A stretch of 44,781 nt of DNA, taken from Clostridiaceae bacterium. Its GTDB lineage: Bacteria > Bacillota > Clostridia > Oscillospirales > Acutalibacteraceae. Under the pieces are notes generated by a model. The model was not told the origin of the DNA. It saw only the letters and a program-made list of their open reading frames with translations, and searched no databases. This document shows, piece by piece, positions 39,666 through 44,781 of this stretch; position 1 is the first letter of the stretch, and each line of letters starts with the position of its first letter. The DNA is taken from positions 1 to 44,781 of the forward strand of contig JAEEUW010000007.1 in the NCBI GenBank assembly GCA_016290665.1. The letters run 5' to 3'. A program made the position numbers and the translations under genes.

Positions 39666-41057
39666 TTATTCCGTTTTCATCGCTTCCATTGCGCGGTTCC
39701 AGCCCGTCTTCACGTCGGAGACAAAGTCGTCCCAGTCCTTTTCGCCGCGGGTATAACTGAGCAGGCCGCTCGCGGTGTCGCTGCGGAACGTGCCGCCGGG
39801 GTAGCCGTCGGAAAGGTCGGGCACCGACGTGACCCCGTCCTTGCCGATTTTGCGCAGGGCGTCGCTGCGCAGCGGATCGCCGGGCAGCTCGTTTTCTTCA
39901 AAGGTGGAAAGCGGCGAAGCGTAGCCGAGGTTCTCTTTCACAAAGCGCTTGCCGTCCCCGGCCGAAAACAGCCATTCCAAAAAGTCGACCGCCGCCTGCT
40001 TCTGCGCCTCGCTCGCGCGGTCGTTGACCGCAAGATAGCGGTTGACCCGCACCGTCAGGCCGGTTGCGTCCTCGCCGTCCGCGCCGAGATAGAGCGGCAA
40101 AAAGTGCAGCTTGTCTTTTTGCAGCGTGCTGCCCTCGGCCTTCTGCAGCGCCGAAAAGCTCTCGGAATCGCTGTAAAGGAACGCCGTTTTGCCCGCGGCG
40201 AACTCCTTTTGCGCGTCGGCCGTCGAAACGCTGTCGAGCCCTTTGCGGCCCGAAACGCTGCCGCCGAAGATCAGGTCAAGCGCATCCCGCACCCGGTCGC
40301 CCAGCGAGAAGGCAAAGTTCTTCATGCCGCGCACTGCCGCGGCAGCGGGCCCGTCGCTGTCTTTCACGTCGGCATAGACCGCCGGGGAAGCGGCGTGGCG
40401 CAGCCAGTCGGCGGAATCGGCGCGCAGGGGCAGATCGGCGAATACGGCGTCGATGCCCAGCTCCTTCTTGTGGGCGGCCATGTCTTCGCAAAGGGCCTTG
40501 AGCTTTTGGAAGTCGGTGATCTCGTCCATCGAAGCGTAGCTGGTCTTTTTGTCCTTCAGCGCAAAATAGCGGTCGGTGACGTCCTCGTTATAAAGCAGAC
40601 CCCACGCCGTGACGTCCACGGGGATCGCCTTGAGCTTGCCCCCGTCGGTCAAAGCCAGCGAACGGTCGCTCAAAAAGGCGGCCAGCGACGTGCCGCCGAG
40701 GTCGGCGCAGCGGTCGCGCACGGCGTCAAAGTCGTCCCAGCCCGTGAGCGCAAAGAGCGCGGGCGCGCCGGCGGTTCTGTTCAGCGCGGTCGAAAGCGCG
40801 CCATGGTAGGTGGCCGCCGGTTCGCTCTGCACGCGCAGCGACACGCCGGTTTTGGCGCGGTAGGCGGCGGCAATCTCCTCCAGCGCGCCGGAGAGCGCGG
40901 GCGAGGCGGAAAGCACGGTCAGCGTGGTGGCCGCCGCGGGCGCGTCGGTGCCGGACGTGTCGCGTTCGCTGGCGTCGGGCGTCGGGTTCTTTTCGCCGCA
41001 GGCGGCAAGGCTCAAAAGCAGCAGCGCGGCAAGGAGCAGGGATAACAGTCGTTTCAT
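39666..41057 (-). CDS. Extracellular solute-binding lipoprotein (ABC importer family 1 type)
   Basis: 463 aa. Lipoprotein signal MKRLLSLLLAALLLLSLAAC with lipobox LAAC. The mature part has the two-lobe family 1 substrate-binding fold: TLTVLSASPALSGALEEIAA, YRAKTGVSLRVQSE, FALTGWDDFDAVRD, VTAWGLLYNEDV, AAGKTAFLYSDSESFSALQ. Such proteins bind sugars or oligosaccharides for ABC import. No permease or ATPase genes are adjacent, so it is an orphan binding protein. ATG 41057 has GGAGG seven bases upstream. Confidence 0.9.
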   Translation of the reverse strand: MKRLLSLLLAALLLLSLAACGEKNPTPDASERDTSGTDAPAAATTLTVLSASPALSGALEEIAAAYRAKTGVSLRVQSEPAATYHGALSTALNRTAGAPALFALTGWDDFDAVRDRCADLGGTSLAAFLSDRSLALTDGGKLKAIPVDVTAWGLLYNEDVTDRYFALKDKKTSYASMDEITDFQKLKALCEDMAAHKKELGIDAVFADLPLRADSADWLRHAASPAVYADVKDSDGPAAAAVRGMKNFAFSLGDRVRDALDLIFGGSVSGRKGLDSVSTADAQKEFAAGKTAFLYSDSESFSALQKAEGSTLQKDKLHFLPLYLGADGEDATGLTVRVNRYLAVNDRASEAQKQAAVDFLEWLFSAGDGKRFVKENLGYASPLSTFEENELPGDPLRSDALRKIGKDGVTSVPDLSDGYPGGTFRSDTASGLLSYTRGEKDWDDFVSDVKTGWNRAMEAMKTE

Positions 41058-41132
41058 CGGAAGACCTCCAGTGTTTTTGTGTTCTCCCATAGTGTTGCCG
41101 TTTTTTGCCGCGGTATGCATTTTTTTATTTCA

Positions 41133-41174
41133 GGGGACAGGGGACAGGGGACAGGGAACAGGGGACAGGGAACA
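41133..41174. repeat. 7-bp tandem repeat, six GGGGACA-type units
   Basis: Units GGGGACA x3, GGGAACA, GGGGACA, GGGAACA in a row, then GGGGCGCGGGGG. Located in the non-coding gap upstream of the solute-binding gene. Confidence 0.9.
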
Positions 41175-41202
41175 GGGGCGCGGGGGAACGCGCGGCTGAC
41201 CA

Positions 41203-41544
41203 CCTCACCCGTCTTCGCGCAAAGCGCGAATCCACCCTCCCCGCCAGCGGGGAGGGCAAGGCTTTTCGCTTTTATGTTGGCTCTTTCAGCAAAATGGATT
41301 TGAACTGCACCGTTTTATAAGAGTTTAACCTATTTAAATAGGCGTTTTGAGTGAAGTGGCATAATCATTTTGAGGACACACAGAAAAGATTAAGTCCCTG
41401 CCTTCCCCGCTGGCGGGGAAGGTGGCATCGCGCCGCAAAGATTATGCTATGTCAAAAGTTAGCAAGCGCGATGACGGAAGAGGTGGCACGCGCCCACACG
41501 ATTCGCGGCTTGGCGATTCTGTAAAGAGCGCGTGACGGGTGAGG
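41203..41544. mobile_element. MITE-like element, copy 1
   Basis: 342 bp bounded by inverted ends CCTCACCCGTC (41203-41213) and GACGGGTGAGG (41534-41544). Inside the left end are a TTCGCGC-GCGCGAA hairpin and CCACCCTCCCC. The right end mirrors this: a GGGGAAGGTGG-like block, then CACGCGC...GCGCGTG. A second copy is at 44192-44440. It has no transposase; the centre (about 41260-41390) has no supported gene. Together with the tandem repeat this accounts for the 550-bp gap 41058-41607. Confidence 0.75.
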
Positions 41545-41571
41545 CAGGCCCCTCCCCGCCGTCAAAGAAAC

Positions 41572-41606
41572 AAAACCCCGCTTTGACCGATGTGGTAAAA
41601 GCGGGG
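41572..41606 (-). terminator. Terminator of the XRE regulator gene
   Basis: CCCCGCTTT (41576-41584) pairs with AAAGCGGGG (41598-41606); the minus strand continues TTTTGTTTCTTTG. Confidence 0.8.
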
Positions 41607-41607
41607 G

Positions 41608-41808
41608 TTATTCTTTTATGTGCTTGATGATGTCCTGCACCTCGCAATCCAATACGAAACAAAGTGCATCCAGCGTTTTTGTGCTGATATCCTTTCCTTG
41701 CTTTATTCTGAAAAAAGTGTTGGCAGAGAAGCCCTCGTGGTAGATCAGATGATAAATTGTGATATTTTTTCGAAACAATGTTTCATAAAAAGGCTGATAG
41801 CTAATCAT
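41608..41808 (-). CDS. Small XRE-family HTH regulator
   Basis: 66 aa. Single Cro/C1-type HTH: FYETLFRKNITIYHLIYHEG, FSANTFFRIKQGKDISTKTL, DALCFVLDCEVQDIIKHIKE. This is the compact YozG-like form. Markedly AT-rich against its surroundings. Divergent from the large DUF6273 surface-protein gene with 119 bp between starts, holding a consensus promoter and two palindromes; it may repress that gene (inference). ATG 41808 has AGGTGATGG upstream. Confidence 0.88.
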   Translation of the reverse strand: MISYQPFYETLFRKNITIYHLIYHEGFSANTFFRIKQGKDISTKTLDALCFVLDCEVQDIIKHIKE

Positions 41809-41830
41809 TTTCCATCACCTTTTATAGATT

Positions 41831-41897
41831 AGCATATTTAATCTATTGACTATGGCTAACAAATTGAGTATAATGTTATTATGTTCAATATATTGAA
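41831..41897. promoter_or_regulatory. Divergent promoter with two operator-like palindromes
   Basis: Plus strand promoter TTGACT (41846-41851), 17-bp spacer, TATAAT (41869-41874). TTAGCATA...TATGGCTAA (about 41829-41859) flanks the -35 box as an imperfect inverted repeat. TTCAATATATTGAA (41884-41897) is a perfect 14-bp palindrome just after the -10 box. A minus-strand promoter (TTGTTA, TAAATA) overlaps. Confidence 0.7.
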
Positions 41898-41927
41898 TAT
41901 AATCAATCATTTAAGGAGGAATACCCT

Positions 41928-43913
41928 ATGAAAACAGCGCGAAAACTTTTATCCGTCCTGCTGGCGGTTTTGATGCTGACAACCACCATGGCAATCGCCG
42001 CCGTGCCCGCCCAAGCCTACAGCGCCATTCAGTTCGGCAACTATCCGCAAACGAAAGTCACCGCAACCACCGCGCTCAGCAACGCCGCGGCGAATGCAAC
42101 CTGGAAGAGCTACAACTATTATATCGGCAACGGTTATTATGACGGCGAAATGTATCAGGATGACTTTATGAAATATGCCGATTTCTTTTCCGGCGGCGTC
42201 AAATACCGCGCCGTGAAGTTTACGCAATTTAGACCGAGAAGTACCAGAAATACCTCCAGTGCTTCCAACTCCTATCAGGACGACAACGGCTATTCGCTGG
42301 ACACGACCTATTATTTCAAATATGAGCCGCTGACCTGGCGCGTGCTGGATGCATCCACGGGTTTGATTGTGTGCGACAGCATCATTGATTCCCAGGCTTA
42401 TCAAAACAGTGTTCGGGAAAGCGGCGGCGATTACTATTATTGGAGAACCTCGACCTATGCGAACGACTATGTCTTATCGACAATCCGCACCTGGCTGAAC
42501 AATGATTTCTACAATACTGCATTCAACAGTGCACAAAAGGAAAACATCAAAAGCACAACGGTTGATAACACCGCCACGAACCGAATCTATTTGCTGTCCT
42601 ACAGCGAAGCGCAAAACAGCAGCTACGGCCTGTCTTCTGCCTCTGCAAGAAAGGCAAAAGGCACCGACTACGCAAAATGCCAGGGCCTTTATGTGAAGAG
42701 CAGCACCGGTTTTTCCAGTTGGCGGCTGCGCTCTGCCGGCATTTATTCCGACTGTACCTGCTTTGTTGCCTATGATGGCGACATCGGCGGTAGCAACAAC
42801 TACTACTACAACAACGATGTCAGCAATACGGACTACGGCATTCGTCCCGCTTGCAAATTGTCCAGCCTGACGTCGGATACCACAATGGCTGATGTTTACA
42901 CCATCAGCGCCTCCGCCGACCCGTCTGCAGGCGGCACGGTCACCGGCGCCGGCGCCTACGGCAAGGGCGAAACCGTGACCCTGACCGCCACACCGAAATA
43001 TGGCTACAACTTCACCGGTTGGTACAGGGGCACCACAAGGGTGACCACCAATACGAGCTATTCCTTCACCGTGAGCGCCGACGCAGCCTATACGGCGAAG
43101 TTTTCGCCCCTCAGCTACACTGTTACGGCGAATGCGGGCACCGGCGGCAGCGTGACCGGCGGCGGAACCTTTGCCTACAACACCAGCACAACCGTGAAAG
43201 CGACGCCGAGCACCGGTTACACCTTCAACGGCTGGTACAAGGGCAACACAAGGGTTTCAACCAGCGCAAACTATACCTTCACCGTGACCGAAAGCGTGAG
43301 TCTCAACGCGAAGTTTGACCGCATCTATTATAACGTCACGGTGAACGCAGGCGCGGGCGGCGCAGTCACCGGCGGCGGCAGCATTGAATACGGCAAAAGC
43401 GTGACAGTCAAGGCCACGCCGCTCATCGGTTACCACTTCCTTTGCTGGTATGACGGCACAAGCAACGTTTCCTCCAGCGCAAGCTACACCTTTACCCCGA
43501 CGAAGAACGTGACCTTGAACGCAGTCTTTGAAGAGGATGCCCCGGTGACCTACACCGTTACTGCCAACGCTTCCACGGGCGGCACGGCTTCGGGCGGCGG
43601 CAGCTTCACCGCGGGCTCGAGCGCAACCGTGACCGCTACGCCGAACAGCGGCTACCATTTCATTGGCTGGTACGAGGGCGACAGCAAGGTCAGCGGCAGC
43701 GCAAGCTACAGCTTCAGCGTGAGCAAGAACGTCACCCTGACCGCGAAGTTTGAAAAAGACGCTGCGCCTGATCCCGGCCAGCCGGACAACCCGCAGCCGC
43801 AGCCCGACCCGAACATGTGCCATTGGTGCGGCAAGGTGCACGAGGGCTTCTTCCAGAAGATCATCGGCTTCTTCCACAATATCATGGCAAAAATCTTCGG
43901 CGCGAAGTATTGA
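41928..43913 (+). CDS. Secreted DUF6273 / InlB B-repeat-like surface protein
   Basis: 661 aa. Signal peptide 1-30 (KLLSVLLAVLMLTTTMAIAA, cleavage near AQA/Y). Residues about 31-325 form a DUF6273 domain (IQFGNYPQTKV, WRVLDASTGLIVCDSII, SSTGFSSWRLRSAGIY, YGIRPACKL). Four InlB B-repeat-like beta modules follow, about 70 residues each (327-612), each with GGTVTG..YGKGETVTLTA-type and YxFxGWYxG signatures. A Pro-rich linker (about 615-629) leads to CHWCGKVH (631-638) and a hydrophobic tail. ATG 41928 has AAGGAGG upstream. Likely surface display or binding protein. Confidence 0.9.
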   Translation: MKTARKLLSVLLAVLMLTTTMAIAAVPAQAYSAIQFGNYPQTKVTATTALSNAAANATWKSYNYYIGNGYYDGEMYQDDFMKYADFFSGGVKYRAVKFTQFRPRSTRNTSSASNSYQDDNGYSLDTTYYFKYEPLTWRVLDASTGLIVCDSIIDSQAYQNSVRESGGDYYYWRTSTYANDYVLSTIRTWLNNDFYNTAFNSAQKENIKSTTVDNTATNRIYLLSYSEAQNSSYGLSSASARKAKGTDYAKCQGLYVKSSTGFSSWRLRSAGIYSDCTCFVAYDGDIGGSNNYYYNNDVSNTDYGIRPACKLSSLTSDTTMADVYTISASADPSAGGTVTGAGAYGKGETVTLTATPKYGYNFTGWYRGTTRVTTNTSYSFTVSADAAYTAKFSPLSYTVTANAGTGGSVTGGGTFAYNTSTTVKATPSTGYTFNGWYKGNTRVSTSANYTFTVTESVSLNAKFDRIYYNVTVNAGAGGAVTGGGSIEYGKSVTVKATPLIGYHFLCWYDGTSNVSSSASYTFTPTKNVTLNAVFEEDAPVTYTVTANASTGGTASGGGSFTAGSSATVTATPNSGYHFIGWYEGDSKVSGSASYSFSVSKNVTLTAKFEKDAAPDPGQPDNPQPQPDPNMCHWCGKVHEGFFQKIIGFFHNIMAKIFGAKY

Positions 43914-43969
43914 TGCAGTGCCGATCATCGGTCGGCTCTGACGAAAAACCCACCCACAGAAAAAAACAA

Positions 43970-43998
43970 GCCCGGCCGCTTGACAAAAGCGGCCGGGC
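43970..43998 (+). terminator. Hairpin after the DUF6273 protein gene
   Basis: GCCCGGCCGCT (43970-43980) pairs perfectly with AGCGGCCGGGC (43988-43998). No T-run follows, so termination is uncertain; the loop contains part of a TTGACA box. Confidence 0.5.
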
Positions 43999-44097
43999 CG
44001 GTATCATAATAGTACAAGAGAGCTATCCGATAGACGGTTAGCCCCGCGAAGTGGAAGAATTAACCGCTCAGGGTCGAATCAGGGCGGTTATTTTTTA
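43980..44097 (+). ncRNA. Candidate small RNA with promoter and terminator
   Basis: TTGACA (43980-43985) with TATCAT (44002-44007, 16-bp spacer) could start a transcript near 44014. It would end at a terminator: TAACCGC (44061-44067) with GCGGTTA (44084-44090) then TTTTTT. GGTTA at 44036-44040 can also pair with TAACC (44061-44065), competing with the terminator. No gene lies downstream in the window. Confidence 0.4.
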
Positions 44098-44191
44098 TTG
44101 CCAGAATGATAGCGAGTATTTCTTGCAGCGGCGGGCGAGAATCCGACCGCTGCAAGCGTTTTCCCGCCAACGGTGCGCGGCGGCGGGGTGG

Positions 44192-44440
44192 CCTCACCCG
44201 TCTTCACGCTTCGCGCGAATCCACCCTCCCCAAAGGGGAGGGCAAGTTTGACTTCGGGCTTGCCGCTGCGTTGGATTTGTCCTGATTCTGTTTGATCGCG
44301 GCGTTGGTTATAGACTGTGAAGCTATGATAAAACCTAACGGCAAAAGTATCACGCCCTTGCCCTCCCCTCTGGGGAGGGTGGCACGCGCCCACACGATTC
44401 ACGGCTTGGCGATTCTGTAAAAAGCGCGTGACGGGTGAGG
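44192..44440. mobile_element. MITE-like element, copy 2
   Basis: 249 bp with ends CCTCACCCGTC (44192-44202) and GACGGGTGAGG (44430-44440). Inner blocks CCACCCTCCCC and GGGGAGGGTGG are exact reverse complements. The right-end 60 bp (GGTGGCACGCGCCCACACGA... through AGCGCGTGACGGGTGAGG) differs from copy 1 by only a few bases. The central part differs from copy 1. No coding capacity. The 736-bp gap 43914-44649 consists of this, the RNA candidate, and short repeats. Confidence 0.75.
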
Positions 44441-44560
44441 TCGCGTTCCCGCTGCCACTACGGCAGAGCGGCAGCAGCGAAAGAGGCTTGACCCCCGCCG
44501 CGGTTGGGGCGGTTCCCTTCGCGGGGAACCGTTTGCTGCAACCGCCTGCGTGCCCCGCGT

Positions 44561-44594
44561 CAATTCCGAATTCCGCATTCCGAATTCCGAATTG
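44561..44594. repeat. AATTCCG-type dispersed repeat
   Basis: CAATTCCGAATTCC, then GCATTCCGAATTCC, then GAATTG. The same family is present in the 3' end of tsaE (28164-28203). Confidence 0.8.
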
Positions 44595-44595
44595 A

Positions 44596-44620
44596 AAAAG
44601 CGGCCCGCAGGCCGCTTTTG
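44596..44620 (-). terminator. Bidirectional terminator after galE
   Basis: AAAAGCGGCC (44596-44605) pairs with GGCCGCTTTT (44610-44619). On the minus strand it follows the galE stop by about 30 bp and ends in TTTTTC. Confidence 0.85.
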
Positions 44621-44621
44621 C

Positions 44622-44649
44622 TGTCGACTGTCGACTGTTGACTGTCGAC
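44622..44649. repeat. 7-bp tandem repeat, four TGTCGAC-type units
   Basis: TGTCGAC, TGTCGAC, TGTTGAC, TGTCGAC between the galE stop codon and its terminator. Confidence 0.9.
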
Positions 44650-44781
44650 TCAATCTTCCGGATATCCGTTCGGGTTCTGGCTTTGCCAGCGCCAGGAATC
44701 CTCGCACATCTCTTCGATGCCGCGTTCGGCGGTCCAGCCGAGCACCTCTTTGGCGCGGGTCGGGTCGCTGTAGCAAACGGC
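44650..44781 (-). CDS. galE: UDP-glucose 4-epimerase, C-terminal fragment (runs off the window)
   Basis: Last 43 codons only, in frame to the window edge. The text [19 protein letters not shown] then [20 protein letters not shown] is the conserved C-terminus of GalE, which interconverts UDP-glucose and UDP-galactose. Stop TGA at 44652-44650. Recognised by eye from the family tail; the NAD-binding part lies outside. Confidence 0.9.
   Translation of the reverse strand, partial: AVCYSDPTRAKEVLGWTAERGIEEMCEDSWRWQSQNPNGYPED

Noticed and set aside
43970-44190. tRNA or 6S-like gene suspected in the gap after the DUF6273 protein
   Set aside because: No cloverleaf arms, T-loop or long 6S-like bulged stem could be drawn; kept only as a weak small-RNA candidate.
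41203-44440. CRISPR array suspected from repeated blocks near 41.2 and 44.2 kb
   Set aside because: Only two copies, 2.6 kb apart, with inverted ends and no regular spacers.
44399-44776. 125-codon minus-strand frame near the window end
   Set aside because: Runs out of frame with galE and across repeats and a terminator; galE tail in the other frame is clear.

Overview
The window looks like a chromosomal segment of a GC-rich, spore-forming (or recently spore-forming) anaerobic Clostridia member, most likely an uncultured Oscillospiraceae/Ruminococcaceae-type gut bacterium. The evidence is an intact spoIIAA-spoIIAB-sigF operon, three T-box leaders, strong Shine-Dalgarno sites, BspA-type leucine-rich-repeat surface proteins, DUF951, DUF6442 and DUF6273 proteins, and housekeeping genes of clostridial type. 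This assignment is inferred from gene content, not from a search. I saw no tRNA, rRNA, CRISPR array, transposase or phage genes.

Layout. 1-5.45 kb: two secreted proteins (BspA-type LRR, fibronectin III) and argH. 5.45-7.9 kb: an operon ccdA-tlpA-GDPD-alkyltransferase. 7.9-9.85 kb: a tryptophan T-box controlling a lone TrpB2-type tryptophan synthase beta chain. 9.85-13.1 kb: a NimA-like flavoprotein, a FlK-like thioesterase, a solitary AT-richer Mrr endonuclease and a MATE pump. 13.4-18.3 kb: a tight minus-strand operon DUF951-prfA-sua5-coaE-lytic transglycosylase-M18 aminopeptidase. 18.4-20.3 kb: an S1-domain protein and a GH43 enzyme. 20.3-20.6 kb: a large nested palindromic element. 20.6-21.2 kb: an autoregulated DUF6442/XRE pair.

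21.3-26.4 kb holds the most unusual locus. A leucine T-box drives a LeuA homologue that has lost its catalytic motifs but kept the leucine-binding regulatory domain. It is followed by a single-chain fusion of a TIM-barrel isomerase/epimerase-like domain to an acyl-CoA synthetase, then a metal-dependent amidohydrolase. 26.4-29.5 kb: rodA/ftsW, tsaE, tsaB, rpiB. 29.5-31.9 kb: an exported metallophosphoesterase, an unknown membrane protein and a DUF2019-like protein. 31.9-33.9 kb: a threonine T-box and a short thrS without a TGS domain.

34-37.9 kb: an operon ECF sigma - anti-sigma - two LRR proteins, divergent from spoIIAA-spoIIAB-sigF (38.1-39.6 kb). 39.7-41.1 kb: an orphan lipoprotein solute-binding protein. 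41.1-44.65 kb is a repeat-rich accessory stretch: two related MITE-like elements, 7-bp tandem repeats, a small XRE regulator divergent from a large DUF6273/InlB-repeat surface protein, and a possible small RNA. The window ends in the 3' end of galE.

Three T-boxes with readable specifiers (TGG, CTC, ACC) tie trpB2, the leuA-like operon and thrS to uncharged tRNA-Trp, -Leu and -Thr. TsaC/Sua5, TsaE and TsaB, from two loci, serve the t6A tRNA modification pathway; TsaD is outside the window.
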